A stretch of DNA of 56,182 nt from Paracoccus sp. R12_2 (GCF_017744015.1 NZ_JAGHRA010000019.1:1-56182), one strand, 5' to 3'. Positions 27,837-37,110 are shown, counted from the first letter of the stretch. Numbers and translations: made by a program. Notes: generated by a model from the letters alone, not told the origin.

Positions 27837-28553
27837 TCCGGCGCCGCGTCATCCATCCTCCAGCAACTGATGCGCCAGAGTTCGGAGCGCATGCGCCGCA
27901 ACCAGGGGGACCACGCCATTGCCACAGAGGCGGAGCCGGTCCACCCGGTTGGCCAGCCCATCAGCGCCTCGACGAATAGCGGGTTCAGCGTCCGGCGCTG
28001 ATTGCAGGTATCGGGTCCAGCCATCGGCGTCGTGAGGACCTGGCGGCCAAGGAGGCCGTTCACCGGCGTGTTCGCCAGCGTCGTTGCCCCGTCCTTGTGA
28101 TCCCGCGCCGTCGGCGTCATCCACATCTGGCTGGCATGGGTCAGATCGGCCGATTTGCGATTGCCCGCGCTCGGTTTGTTGCCGTCCGTCGCCAGCGGCG
28201 TCGTCCATTGCGCCGCCGTTGTCGCGAGGTTCATCCCGTGTTTGCCTGCCGCCTGCGATGGCGTCGGTTTCGTCTGCCGGTTCTCGTTGGCGCTAGCCCG
28301 GGGCGTCGCCCAGAGGCGCAAGAATTCCGTCCGGTTCCCGCCGCTCGAGCGGTTGCCAGAGCAGGCGCGCGGGGTCGGCCAGTTCGTCGCAATCGTAGCC
28401 CACGATGCATGGCACGGTCCAGCCGAAGCGGGCCATGCTGGCAGCGATGCGGGCGACCTGATCCGCCCCGTGCATCTTCGCATTCCGGGCATAGGGGTGC
28501 AGGCGCTCGATTGGCCAGAACTCGATCTGGCGCGGCGCGAAGGCGAGGTCCAT
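27815..28553 (-). pseudogene. Broken ParB-domain/phage DNA methylase gene
   Basis: The 5' end (28553 to about 28400) encodes a ParB/Srx-like N-terminus (IEFWPIERLHPYARNAK...ADQVARIAASMARFGWTVPCIV) as found at the head of phage ParB-methyltransferases. There the homology stops, and from about 28400 a different frame encodes the tryptophan-proline repeats (NWPTPRA, LWATPRA, QWTTPLATDGN, MWMTPTARDHKDG) and a GWPTGWTG end typical of the C-terminal region of phage cytosine-5 methylases. No methylase catalytic motifs remain. I infer an internal deletion joining two neighbouring genes out of frame. A working chimera is unlikely. Confidence 0.55.
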
Positions 28554-29136
28554 GGGGCAGGGTGGTCCTGTGGTGTTGGGTGGCTTCTCGGCGGGTGGAT
28601 TCCGCTGGCTTCCGGTGGCGGTGGCTTCCGCGAATTGGATCCTGCAGGTGGCTTCCTGGATTCCGCCGGAATCCACCCTGCGGCGGCGCCTAAAGCCTTG
28701 TTTTATTGATCGAAACGACGCTCGGTTGGCTCAGGTGGATTCCGGGTGGATTCCCCGGTGAAAATGCCTGGCGCTGGAAATCTTCTGCGCTGCGCCCCCC
28801 CGAATACAGATCGCGCCGGGAAGGAACCAAGGCAGGGAGGTAGGGATGGAGGGACAGATCGAAAGAGCGGGTCTGTTCTTCTCGCGCTCGTCTCCGATGC
28901 TTGGGTTATGAGGCAACAGGGGCACGAATGTCAACAGGTTTTCGATTCGTTCTTATTGTGGGCATTGCGGACCTTGACGATCAGAGCGGCGAAGTTCGGC
29001 TTCGAGCCCAAATACGACGTAAGCTTTGGATTCAGCAAGAGCTCGGACCGTGCCCCGTCCAATCGCTCTCCAGCCCTAAGACGGCTCTTGAACGACGGAG
29101 GGCGATCGCCGGCGGTGCCGGCGATCACGGTCTAAC
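28554..29136. other. Intergenic region with degenerate short repeats
   Basis: No supportable gene. Between about 28570 and 28765 the sequence repeats variants of GGTGGATTCC and GTGGCTTCC, including a near-perfect palindrome at 28658-28674 (GGATTCC-GCC-GGAATCC). An open frame at 28746-29135 on the plus strand has low-complexity content and no family likeness. A 10-bp hairpin at 29104-29126 follows the esterase stop. Confidence 0.4.
29104..29126 (-). terminator. Strong hairpin after the esterase gene
   Basis: Perfect 10-bp stem GATCGCCGGC/GCCGGCGATC with a 3-base loop, 11 bases past the esterase stop on the minus strand. No T-run follows, so it may be a transcript 3' end stabiliser or Rho-assisted terminator rather than a classic intrinsic terminator. 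Confidence 0.5.
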
Positions 29137-30324
29137 TCAGGCAGCTTTTGCAGACTTGAGCGAGGCGTAGAAGGCGCTTTCGAAGTCCATGTAGCCGACG
29201 AAGGAGACGGGATCTCCGAATGGGAAAATCTGTGTCGCCCAGAAGCCTCCGAACCCGTTCGCCCGATCGATCCAGTAATACAGGTTCGCGAGCCCCGCCC
29301 AGCCCAACGCCCCTGCCGGCCGACCTGTGGGGGCTGCCTCGTCGTTCACCATGAAGCTATAGGACCATGACTTCAAAAGGCCCGGGAAGAACTCGGCGTC
29401 GTTCGACAAGGACGGGATCACCCCCGGCAACATGCCGATCTTCTTCTCGCCAAGGTGGTTCTTCTCGGCCATCACCACCGTCTCGGGCTTCAGGACGCGC
29501 CCGTTCGGCCCCATGCCGTCGTTCAGCCACATGCGGATGAACTTCATGTAGTCGCCGACCGTGCCGTATAGGCCGTGCCCGCCCATGTGGATCTCGGGCC
29601 TATCGGGCAGCTCGAAGTCCATCGGCGTCAGCGAGCCGTCTTCCCCGCGCGCATGCATGTCCGCAAGCCGCTTGCGGAGACTGTCGTTCAACTCGAAGGT
29701 CATGTCTTCAATCCCGAGCGGCTCGAAGATCCGACTCTGGAAGACTTCGCCCAGACGCTTGTCGGTGATCCCCTCGACCACCTGCCCGCACCAGTCGATG
29801 TTGGTGCCGTATTCCCACTTGTCGCCCGGGTCGAACTGCAAGGGCGTCATCAACGAGGCCTTCGATGCGGTGATGACGCTGGGCTGGCCCTTCTCCTGCG
29901 CAAGCCGGTTGTATGTTTTGGAGAAGAAGTCGTATCCAAAGCCGGCGGTATGGAGCAGCAGGTGCTTCGTCGTGATCGGGCGTTTCGGGTCGCGCAGGAT
30001 CGGCTCGCCGGCGTCGTCGAAGCCGTCGATCACCTTGAGCTTTCCGATATCGGGCGCGTAGTCGCTCGCCGGTGCGTCTAGGTCGAGCTTGCCCTCCTCG
30101 ACAAGCTGCAACGCGGCCGTCGCGGTGATAGCCTTCGTGGTCGAGAAGATCGCGAAGACGTCGTCGGTGGTCATCGCCGTGTCACCGTCGATCCGGCGGA
30201 CACCCGCGGCACCTTCGTAGATGTTCTTCTCGCGGTCCGTGACCATCGCCACGACGCCGGGCACGCGTGGATCGGACGTCACGACACCATTCAGGACGGA
30301 ATCAGCGTTGAATTTGTGGCCCAT
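29137..30324 (-). CDS. Serine hydrolase, beta-lactamase/family VIII esterase fold
   Basis: 395 aa, cytoplasmic (no signal peptide). The SxxK motif is STTK at residues 61-64 and the tyrosine motif is in WEYGTNIDW with Tyr172; HTAGFGY precedes it, as in class C-like esterases such as EstB, LovD and 6-aminohexanoate-dimer hydrolase. 78 bases after the Baeyer-Villiger monooxygenase gene. Monooxygenase plus esterase is the standard pair for turning a ketone into an ester or lactone and then hydrolysing it, which is the role I infer. Confidence 0.85.
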   Translation of the reverse strand: MGHKFNADSVLNGVVTSDPRVPGVVAMVTDREKNIYEGAAGVRRIDGDTAMTTDDVFAIFSTTKAITATAALQLVEEGKLDLDAPASDYAPDIGKLKVIDGFDDAGEPILRDPKRPITTKHLLLHTAGFGYDFFSKTYNRLAQEKGQPSVITASKASLMTPLQFDPGDKWEYGTNIDWCGQVVEGITDKRLGEVFQSRIFEPLGIEDMTFELNDSLRKRLADMHARGEDGSLTPMDFELPDRPEIHMGGHGLYGTVGDYMKFIRMWLNDGMGPNGRVLKPETVVMAEKNHLGEKKIGMLPGVIPSLSNDAEFFPGLLKSWSYSFMVNDEAAPTGRPAGALGWAGLANLYYWIDRANGFGGFWATQIFPFGDPVSFVGYMDFESAFYASLKSAKAA

Positions 30325-30402
30325 GGTTTCCTCCCATTCTTTGAAGCCGGTCTTGGGAACGCCCCGTCGCGGGGACAGGGCGGTCTTGTCGTTTGCTGGA
30401 TT

Positions 30403-32076
30403 TCAGGCGTCAGCGGGAACGCCGGCTTTGGTCATCGCGAAGGACGGATAGCCGTTCCGGGCCATCTCGTCGCATTTGTCGCGGTACGTGCCGACCCCGC
30501 CGGTATAGGACAGGACGCGGCGCGGTTTGCCCGGCACGTTGGACCCAGTGTACCACGAGTTCGTCTTCGCGATCAGCGTGGCATTCGCGGTCTCGTCATG
30601 GTGCTTGACCCAGTCGGACTCGCCTTCCTCCGTCGGCTCGATCACGTCGTGGCCGCGCGCCCGCATCGCGCCGATGCACTCCGTGATCCATTCGGTCTGC
30701 TGTTGCAGGCAGGTGGGCATGTTGCAGAGCGCGGCTGCAGGCGCGAGCGGCGCGCCGGTCATGAAGAGGTTGGGGAACCCGAACTTCATCAGCCCCATGG
30801 TGGTGCGGATGTCCTTGCCCCATTCTTCGGCGAGCTTCATGCCATTGCGGCCGGTGATGTCGATCCGCGCAAGCGCCCCCGAGCCGGCATCGAAGCCCAC
30901 CGCCATGATGATCGTGTCCACCTCGTAGACGGTGCCGTCCTCCAACCTGACGCCTTCGGGCACGATCTCGGCGATCGGGTTATCACGGACGCTGACCGCC
31001 TCGACATTGTCGCGCAGGTAGGTCTCGAGGTAGTGTGTCTCGAGCGGAACGCGGTGTGTGCCGAAGCCGTAGTCTCCCTTTTTCGGCACGAGGATGTCGA
31101 TCAGCCTCGGATCCTTCAGGCGGGCCCGCATCTTTTCCCGCACGAATTCGGAGATCTCCTCGCTGACCTCTTCGTCGAAGAACATTTCGGCGAAGGAGGC
31201 CAGCCAGAGCTTCAGCGATCCGTCCGCATGAATCTCCTCCAGCACCTCGCGGCGCAGCTCGGGCGTCAGGTCGGCCCACGTGTTCTCGAAGGCGTGCTCG
31301 AAGCCCGAGAACGTGTGCGGGAGATTGGCCTTCAGTTCGTCGAAGCGATCCTTGTACCATGCCGCTTCACCCGGCCCGTATTTGGGGTTCTTCATCGGCA
31401 GTACGTATTGCGGCGTGCGTACGAAGACCGTCAGGTGCTCGACCTCGGGTGCAATGGTCTGGATCACCTGGATGCCGGTCGCCCCGGTGCCGATGACGGC
31501 GACGCGCTTGCCTTCGAGGTCGAGACCGCCCTTTGGGTAGCGCCCGGTGTGGACGATCTTGCCCTTGAAGCTGGCCTGCCCGGGGAAGCGGTCCTCCAGC
31601 GGAGCGGAAAGCATCCCGGTGCAGCCGATCAGGTAGCGCGCGAGGACGGTATCGCCCTTGTCGGTTTCCACGGTCCAGAGGCCGGTCGTCTCGTCGAAGC
31701 TGGCCTTTGTGATCGTGGTCGAGAAGGAAATGTCACGGCGGAGGTCAAGCCGGTCGGCGATGTAGTGCATCCAGCGTTCGATCTCGCGCTGGCCGGGGAA
31801 CCGTTCGCTCCAGGTCCAGTCCTTGTAGAGGCTTTCGTCGAAAAGATACTGGTATATGTAGGCTTCGCTGTCGAACTTGGCACCCGGGTAACGGTTCCAG
31901 TACCAGGTGCCGCCGACGTCTGTCGCGGTGTCGCACGCGTGGACCTTGAGGCCCATTTCGCGAAGCTGGTGCAGCTGATAGAGACCCGCGAAACCAGTTC
32001 CGATGACCAATGCATCGAGTTCGGCGGGCACAGGTTTGCGATCCGCCACGGTGGCGGTTTGGTTAGAATCTAGCAT
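30403..32076 (-). CDS. Flavin-containing Baeyer-Villiger monooxygenase
   Basis: 557 aa, FAD and NADPH. First Rossmann motif GTGFAG at 26-31 with DVGGTWYWNRYPGAKFD at about 53-69, characteristic of the cyclohexanone monooxygenase group; second Rossmann motif GTGATG at 196-201. The Baeyer-Villiger fingerprint FxGxxxHxxxW(P/D) appears at 170-181 with Tyr180 in place of the usual Trp. Start 32076 is set by GGAGGAAATC directly upstream; a longer frame is spurious. Likely converts a ketone to an ester or lactone for the esterase downstream. Control by the AraC protein upstream is inferred. Confidence 0.9.
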   Translation of the reverse strand: MLDSNQTATVADRKPVPAELDALVIGTGFAGLYQLHQLREMGLKVHACDTATDVGGTWYWNRYPGAKFDSEAYIYQYLFDESLYKDWTWSERFPGQREIERWMHYIADRLDLRRDISFSTTITKASFDETTGLWTVETDKGDTVLARYLIGCTGMLSAPLEDRFPGQASFKGKIVHTGRYPKGGLDLEGKRVAVIGTGATGIQVIQTIAPEVEHLTVFVRTPQYVLPMKNPKYGPGEAAWYKDRFDELKANLPHTFSGFEHAFENTWADLTPELRREVLEEIHADGSLKLWLASFAEMFFDEEVSEEISEFVREKMRARLKDPRLIDILVPKKGDYGFGTHRVPLETHYLETYLRDNVEAVSVRDNPIAEIVPEGVRLEDGTVYEVDTIIMAVGFDAGSGALARIDITGRNGMKLAEEWGKDIRTTMGLMKFGFPNLFMTGAPLAPAAALCNMPTCLQQQTEWITECIGAMRARGHDVIEPTEEGESDWVKHHDETANATLIAKTNSWYTGSNVPGKPRRVLSYTGGVGTYRDKCDEMARNGYPSFAMTKAGVPADA

Positions 32077-32238
32077 GATTTCCTCCGAGCTGGCCGCAAC
32101 CGCCTCCTGCCGGTCACGGGCTGTGCCGTAGTGTCGAGCCAATCGGTCTTCGTCGCGGCACCCGGTCAGCTTGGCAGTGCTGCAGGTCGCCGATCTTGAA
32201 CGAACCGCAACCAATCTTTGTATGTTTCTGTCGCCCAC

Positions 32239-33123
32239 TCAGTGCGCGCGGCGACGGAACTCGCCAGGCGGCATGCCAAACTCCGAGGAAAACATGCGCG
32301 TGAGGTGGGCCTGGTCGCAGAAGCCGCAATCGGCCGCGATTGCCTTGATCGGCAGTTCGGTGGTGGCCAGCAGGCGACGGGCCCTTTCGAGCCGGCGAGC
32401 CTTCACGAAGGCATAGGCCGGCATGTTGAAGCTGCGGCGGAATTGCCGGGCGAAGAGGCAGGGAGTCATATTGAGAGCGTCGGCCATCACCTTGAGGTCG
32501 AGCGGCGTTTCAATCTCCGTCTCGATGAACTCAACGATACGCTTTTCCTGCTGAGGGGTCAGGACGCCGGTGCGCTCAGGCTCAAGCTGGCGTACGGAGG
32601 CGTAGCGCCGCAGGAGATGAATGATGAGACCGCGTGCCACGGTGTCGACGTAGAGTGAACCGCCCAAAGCGCGGTTTCGTGCTTCGCCGGCAATCGCATC
32701 AGCCGCACTCGACATGACCGGGTCGTCCACCCGAAGCACATCGTCGAGGGTGACCTCGCTGACCGCGCAATCCATGACCTCGCTCGCCACCTCGGCGACC
32801 ATTTCGCCCGAGAGATAAATGTGGGTCACGTCGATCGGCTCGTGCCAGTTCCAGTAGGCCTGCTGCGCCCGCGTCAAAAGCGAAGCCGCGCCCGGTCCCA
32901 GAGTTTCCTTCTTCCATCGGCCATCGAAACGACGCTGCATCGGGGTCGTGCCGGTCCTGTAGCTCACGAGCATGAAGTCGCGCATCGCGGGTACGACGAC
33001 ATCTTGGCCTTGGTAGTGATAGGATCTTAACGCGACCCTCTTCCAGTTCTGTCCATCGCTGGCCAGAAGCACCTTTCCCGGAACCCACTCCGGCAATTCC
33101 TCAAAGGGAATCAACCCTCCCAC
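32239..33123 (-). CDS. AraC-family transcription regulator
   Basis: About 294 aa. The C-terminal third has the two helix-turn-helix units: LKVMADALNMTPCLFARQFRRSF near 205-227 and LPIKAIAADCGFCDQAHLTRMFSSEFG near 255-281, ending in PGEFRR. The N-terminal half is an effector-binding region of the AraC type. No good ATG is present; GTG 33123 (or TTG 33126) follows GGAGG at proper distance. Same strand as monooxygenase and esterase, 162 bases upstream, so a probable activator of that cassette. Confidence 0.85.
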   Translation of the reverse strand: MGGLIPFEELPEWVPGKVLLASDGQNWKRVALRSYHYQGQDVVVPAMRDFMLVSYRTGTTPMQRRFDGRWKKETLGPGAASLLTRAQQAYWNWHEPIDVTHIYLSGEMVAEVASEVMDCAVSEVTLDDVLRVDDPVMSSAADAIAGEARNRALGGSLYVDTVARGLIIHLLRRYASVRQLEPERTGVLTPQQEKRIVEFIETEIETPLDLKVMADALNMTPCLFARQFRRSFNMPAYAFVKARRLERARRLLATTELPIKAIAADCGFCDQAHLTRMFSSEFGMPPGEFRRRAH

Positions 33124-33484
33124 CAAGCCGATCCTCCATCTCGACAGTCGTTGGGTTCAAAGTTCTAAGTCGAAAAGCCGATGAAGTCCCTCGGCGGCTA
33201 CCAATGGCGTTCACATCCTCTCACTCTAGCAAGCGAGATGATTCACCGCTATTCTACTTTCCGCTCAGTTTAAGAAGCGAGGTAAGCATGCAGAGCGCTC
33301 GCGAATGTAAGACCTCACTACGCCTGAGCGAAAGCTATTCACACCTTCACTGACCTGGAAAAGTCGCGTGTTTTGCGGGCTGTTAGTTACGCGTGAAGCC
33401 AAGAAGCAAACGGCGGCTTCGTCCCGCATTGCGTGAATTTCTGGGCCGTGCAGCGAATGACCGAATGTCTTTGACAGTGCCAAC
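33124..33484. other. Intergenic region at the right edge of the monooxygenase cassette
   Basis: 361 bases without a gene I can support. Base composition is lower in GC than its neighbours, and short open frames (33265-33516 and others) lack start context. It separates the AraC cassette from the tightly packed phage replication genes, so a junction probably lies here; I see no inverted repeats marking an insertion sequence. Confidence 0.4.
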
Positions 33485-34138
33485 TTATGCCCACGGTTCC
33501 CGCTTCGGCATGGCATCCGTCACGTCGATGCTTCGCAGCATGCCACCCGCAAGCAATCCGTCCCGCACCCAGTCCAGCGCCAGCCACCATTGCACGTAAT
33601 GGCGATGTGCGGCTTCGATCTGCTCGGGATGCGGTGACCAGGCGACGGGACAGGCGCGCAGCTCGACGGTTCGCCACTTGCCGCGTGATTGCACCCGAAG
33701 GGTCCCGACCGCGATGGTCACCGAGCGGGTGCCATGCTGGTTGCGCTTCATCTCAACCGGCACGCAGCGGGGCACGGCGCCGGGCATCCAGTCCGGGGTC
33801 ATCCCAGCGCGGGCCAGCTCGGCGATGCGGATGGCCATGCGCAACCCGCCGAGCGGCGTCGGCAGGTTCGCCACACAGGCGGCGATGACCTCGGCATCCT
33901 CGTGGGTAGAGCTGTCCGGCTTGTAGCGACCGCCGTCGATCCGGCAGCCCAGCGCGGCGCGCTGCATCAGCACGTATTCGAGGCCGAAGCCCGGGCTGCC
34001 GTCTCTTTCTGGATCGGGCGGCTCGGGCAGTTCCAGCCGGGCCCTCTCGGTGCGAAAGGCCCATTCCAGGGCCTGCTGGATGCCCAGCGCGCGTTTCGTG
34101 CGGGCAGATCGGTTTGGGAAGCGAGCATGTGCGGTCAT
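33485..34138 (-). CDS. Uncharacterised phage-type protein
   Basis: 217 aa, basic, rich in Arg and Trp, no signal peptide or membrane segment. I do not recognise the family. The start overlaps the stop of the replication gene (ATGA), which fixes it; a longer frame reads only through that gene. The phrase MLRSIDVTDAMPKREPW ends the protein. Last gene of a five-gene coupled module, so probably a replication or recombination accessory. Confidence 0.7.
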   Translation of the reverse strand: MTAHARFPNRSARTKRALGIQQALEWAFRTERARLELPEPPDPERDGSPGFGLEYVLMQRAALGCRIDGGRYKPDSSTHEDAEVIAACVANLPTPLGGLRMAIRIAELARAGMTPDWMPGAVPRCVPVEMKRNQHGTRSVTIAVGTLRVQSRGKWRTVELRACPVAWSPHPEQIEAAHRHYVQWWLALDWVRDGLLAGGMLRSIDVTDAMPKREPWA

Positions 34139-35100
34139 GCGACACCTCGTGCCTTGAGGCGTTCCGCCGTGACTAGGCCACGCTCCAGCATGGCATTGCG
34201 CACGGTGTTGGAGATGGCGTTGGAGGGCAGGTAGCCATCGCCGTTCACCAGCCCGGCGTAGAAATCCGCGATCGCGTCCATGCTGGCGCGCGGCGTGTCG
34301 GAAGGCTTGCGGCCGCGCTTGCGGCGCTTGTCGCCCTCGGCTGGTTTCGGGGCCCCGACAGTCCGTGCCGCCCGCTCCATGGTCCTGTCCAGTGCCCTCG
34401 GCCCGTCCGGTGGTTCGGGGTGCGTGCTGCGGCTGTTCCGGGCCACAGCGACAATCCGCTCCTCGGTCAGCCCGAGATCGGTGATCCAGCGGCGAACGTG
34501 CTCGCGGGGCGGCCAGCCCTGCCACCAGCCGGGGAGACTGGCCTTGGTGTCAAAACCGAGCGCGTCGAGCAGCCTTCCGAAAAATTCCTCAAATCGATCA
34601 TCGCGCGCTCGCGCGCCCTCCTCCTCCTTTACTGGTTCCCTTAAAGGTTCTCTTACAGGGTTAGTCTCCGAATTTCGGAGATGGAAACCGGCCAAACTCG
34701 GAGATGGCTTTGGCGATTTTTCGGAGATGGCCCCATCTCCGGAATCCGGACATGGATCGCCGCTGTCACCATCGTCACCGGCGTCGGAACCGCCGTCGTC
34801 GCCTTCGTTCAACGGATCGGGGAACCTGTCTTCAAAGCCGAGGATGTATCGGGTCGCCTGCCGCCGATGCGTCTGCGGATCGTGGCAGCGGAGGCGGTGG
34901 ATCAGCCGGGCGTCCTCCAGCGCCCGGAGATGATCGTTCAGGGATGAGACCGACATCTCGCAATCCACCGCCAGCCGCGCTTGCGTCGGAAAGCAGCCGA
35001 AATCGGGATTGTGCCGGTCGCAGAGATGCCAGAGCACGATCTTGGTCGCGGGCTTCAGCCCCCGCTGCTGGATCGCCCAGTTGGTCGCGAAATGGCTCAT
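34135..35100 (-). CDS. Phage/plasmid-type replication protein with winged helix
   Basis: 321 aa. Residues about 1-95 form a winged-helix domain (GLKPATKIVLWHLCDRHNPD, then FPTQARLAVDCEMSVSSLNDHLRALEDARLI) of the kind found in replication initiators and DnaD/GntR-like phage proteins. A long acidic linker (about 95-125, rich in Asp and Gly) and a basic segment RRKRGRKPSD follow, then a C-terminal helical tail. Stop overlaps the next gene, start is overlapped by the nuclease gene. Likely binds a replication origin. Confidence 0.75.
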   Translation of the reverse strand: MSHFATNWAIQQRGLKPATKIVLWHLCDRHNPDFGCFPTQARLAVDCEMSVSSLNDHLRALEDARLIHRLRCHDPQTHRRQATRYILGFEDRFPDPLNEGDDGGSDAGDDGDSGDPCPDSGDGAISEKSPKPSPSLAGFHLRNSETNPVREPLREPVKEEEGARARDDRFEEFFGRLLDALGFDTKASLPGWWQGWPPREHVRRWITDLGLTEERIVAVARNSRSTHPEPPDGPRALDRTMERAARTVGAPKPAEGDKRRKRGRKPSDTPRASMDAIADFYAGLVNGDGYLPSNAISNTVRNAMLERGLVTAERLKARGVA

Positions 35101-35495
35101 GCGTGGGCCCTCCGGCGGGGGTTCAACGCCTGGACGCGGGTGGTGATACCGTGATCGGCCAGAGCACCCAGCGCGTCCTCGACCGAGCGGATCAACGCCC
35201 AGCCGAAACCCTGGGCCTGCACCCTGTCCCGGAAGTCGCGCTGGGCGGGGCTGAGACGGCCAGATTGGCTCTTCACCTCCAGAAACAGCACCCGGCCTCC
35301 GGTCAGGATGATCAGATCGGCAAAGCCCGGAAACACACCCATGCCAGTCAGGATGGCCTGCCGCTGGCGTGCGGCCTTGCCACCGCTGCCAACCTCATTG
35401 GCGGAATGGTGGATGATGGCCTCACGCGGCAGCACGACGCGGAGGGTGTGAACGATGGCGCGCTGGATATCGGCCTCGGGTGTCCGACGGGTCAT
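35097..35495 (-). CDS. VRR-NUC domain nuclease
   Basis: 132 aa, one VRR-NUC (PD-(D/E)XK-type) domain. The active-site pattern is seen as FPGFADLIIL (catalytic Asp) followed by VLFLEVKSQSGRLSPAQ (Glu-x-Lys). Stand-alone VRR-NUC proteins are common in phages and cleave branched DNA in replication or recombination. Coupled by ATGA overlaps to both neighbours. Confidence 0.87.
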   Translation of the reverse strand: MTRRTPEADIQRAIVHTLRVVLPREAIIHHSANEVGSGGKAARQRQAILTGMGVFPGFADLIILTGGRVLFLEVKSQSGRLSPAQRDFRDRVQAQGFGWALIRSVEDALGALADHGITTRVQALNPRRRAHA

Positions 35496-35755
35496 GCCTC
35501 ACCGCCTTTCGGCTTCCGGGTCGACACGGCGATCAGCGGACCGGCCAGTGCCAGGGCTTCGCGGCGTTCCTGCGGATCCGGGCTGTGGGCGGCGATGGCG
35601 CGACAGGCGAGGATGATCAGGCTGTCCGGGTGGTGGACGAAATCGGCGACGATGCCGCGGGCCTCAGAGAGGCGCTGGGCGGGCCAGTCTCCGGAGCAGG
35701 GCGCCGCAGGCGTGCTGTTGCAGTTGGTGTCGCGGATTGGGCTCATGGCGTTCAT
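35492..35755 (-). CDS. Small uncharacterised protein of the replication module
   Basis: 87 aa, no recognised domain; the middle (IVADFVHHPDSLIILACRAIAA) looks helical. Start at 35755 overlaps the stop of the excisionase-like gene by ATGA and its own stop overlaps the nuclease start, so it is surely translated as part of the module. Function unknown. Confidence 0.7.
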   Translation of the reverse strand: MNAMSPIRDTNCNSTPAAPCSGDWPAQRLSEARGIVADFVHHPDSLIILACRAIAAHSPDPQERREALALAGPLIAVSTRKPKGGEA

Positions 35756-36012
35756 TTCCGCCCCCGTGCCTTGCTGGATTTCGCTTCGGCGACCCGCGGC
35801 ATTTCCTGCGACTGCAGCCAGTCCTGCACCACGCTCATCCGATAGAAGATCTTGCGACCGGCGCGGACGCAGGCGGGGCCCTTCCGCCGCCGCTCCCAAC
35901 GCCCCAGCGTGTCTACCGTCAGGCCCAGCTCCTGGGCCAGATCGTAGCGGCTGATCCAGCCACGTAGCAGGCGCGGTTCAATTCCGGGATCTGCACTCAT
36001 GGGTTGTGTCAT
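35752..36012 (-). CDS. Excisionase/AlpA-like DNA-binding protein
   Basis: 86 aa with a MerR/AlpA-type winged helix: WISRYDLAQELGLTVDTLGRWERRRKGP followed by the wing VRAGRKIFYRMSVVQDWLQ. Start 36012 is preceded by AAGGAGG. First gene of the minus-strand module that runs toward the replication genes, opposite a plus-strand gene and 1.1 kb from the integrase, so a directionality factor or early regulator is likely. Confidence 0.8.
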   Translation of the reverse strand: MTQPMSADPGIEPRLLRGWISRYDLAQELGLTVDTLGRWERRRKGPACVRAGRKIFYRMSVVQDWLQSQEMPRVAEAKSSKARGRK

Positions 36013-36519
36013 GCTCTTGCCTCCTTCTCGCATCGCCCGGCCCACGAACAGCGAACCCGGCGGCTGACGGGGAGAAGAACAATCACATCGGATCGACCGG
36101 CGGGGAGGCGGAAGGTGGCGTAATTGCCGGGAAGTTATGCCGCCCCATGTTTTGCTGGGTTTGACGCAGTTCGCGGCCAATCAGCGTGAGCCGGTGCCGG
36201 GTCTGAATGCCGTCGAATGCGGTCGAAACCACAACCGGCGGAATTGATTATGCCGGTTGCCGCTAACAGGATCAGCGCCTGCTGCGAGAAGAACATGTCA
36301 AGAACAAAGACTCGCTTTTCCACAATGAAATCGGCTGGACAAGTCGCGTCCCGGTGGTGAACAAAGCGGCCCAATCACGCCGGATGCGGTCGAGCGACGC
36401 GGGTTTTTTCAGAGCCCGTGATCGGGAGAGATGTGCCTGCATGATCGGAAAATGAAGCAGGCGCGTGGGCTTGGGGGAAGGGTGGCCAGCGCCAACGAAT
36501 AAAGGGAGATGAGGCAGAC
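36013..36519. promoter_or_regulatory. Divergent control region of the phage-like module
   Basis: 507 bases between the excisionase-like gene (minus) and the 196-aa gene (plus). It holds a perfect 7-bp dyad AACCGGC-12-GCCGGTT at 36233-36258, and the motif TTATGCCG occurs twice (about 36135-36142 and 36248-36255). These are candidate operators for an early repressor or the excisionase-like protein. No gene seen. Confidence 0.5.
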
Positions 36520-37110
36520 ATGCCATTGCCGCAACGTGCATTTTACACGGTCCAGGAGGCCGCGCTCCGATGGGATTGTACATTGGGCGGGCTCGCAGGA
36601 TGGGCCGCGTCCGGACGGCTGGAGATTGTGACAGCGATACGGCCGGTGATTCAGGGCGGCCACATCCATGCTGGCTTCGTCGCCGTGCCGGTGTCGGATA
36701 TTCTGGACCTGTTCTGGCCCGGTGACGGCACGACCGGAAGGATAACGCTTCGGCGTTTTCGCCCGGTTGAGGGTGAGGATTGGGTGCTGATCGAAAATCC
36801 TGCGGATTTCGTTGAGGTTCGTCTTTCTCGTCTGATGATTGCCGCCGAGGAGATGCAGCGCTTCGAGACCGCGAACGGGCTGATGCGACGCGTCAGCAGC
36901 GGTGCCCCGTCACGCCATGACTGGGAGGGCGTCCTGGCCTACCTGATCCGGCGCGTTCATGTTGAGGGTGTGCCTGCAACGCAGGGCGAATGGACTGCCA
37001 TCGCGCTCGACTGGTTCGCGCAGCATTCCGAAGATGGCGAGGTTCCCGACGAAAGCACGATCCGCCGCAGGCTCGGGCCGGTCTGGAAGTCGTTGCAGGA
37101 GACGGTGTAG
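36520..37110 (+). CDS. Uncharacterised protein next to the integrase
   Basis: 196 aa, soluble. The N-terminus FYTVQEAALRWDCTLGGLAGWAASGRL resembles the first helices of a MerR/excisionase-type winged helix, and the end (DESTIRRRLGPVWKSLQ) looks like another helix-turn-helix. I do not recognise the whole family. Faces the integrase gene tail to tail with a 41-base gap. A regulatory role in the element is plausible. Confidence 0.65.
   Translation: MPLPQRAFYTVQEAALRWDCTLGGLAGWAASGRLEIVTAIRPVIQGGHIHAGFVAVPVSDILDLFWPGDGTTGRITLRRFRPVEGEDWVLIENPADFVEVRLSRLMIAAEEMQRFETANGLMRRVSSGAPSRHDWEGVLAYLIRRVHVEGVPATQGEWTAIALDWFAQHSEDGEVPDESTIRRRLGPVWKSLQETV

Noticed and set aside
28570..28765. Possible CRISPR array
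   Set aside because: Repeats are about ten bases, degenerate and irregularly spaced with no spacers of constant length and no cas genes.
28746..29135. 129-codon plus-strand open frame
   Set aside because: Low-complexity start, no family, overlaps the hairpin after the esterase gene.
30316..32073. 585-codon plus-strand open frame
   Set aside because: Mirror frame of the Baeyer-Villiger monooxygenase gene, whose motifs and ribosome site are clear; the antisense frame has no recognisable domain.
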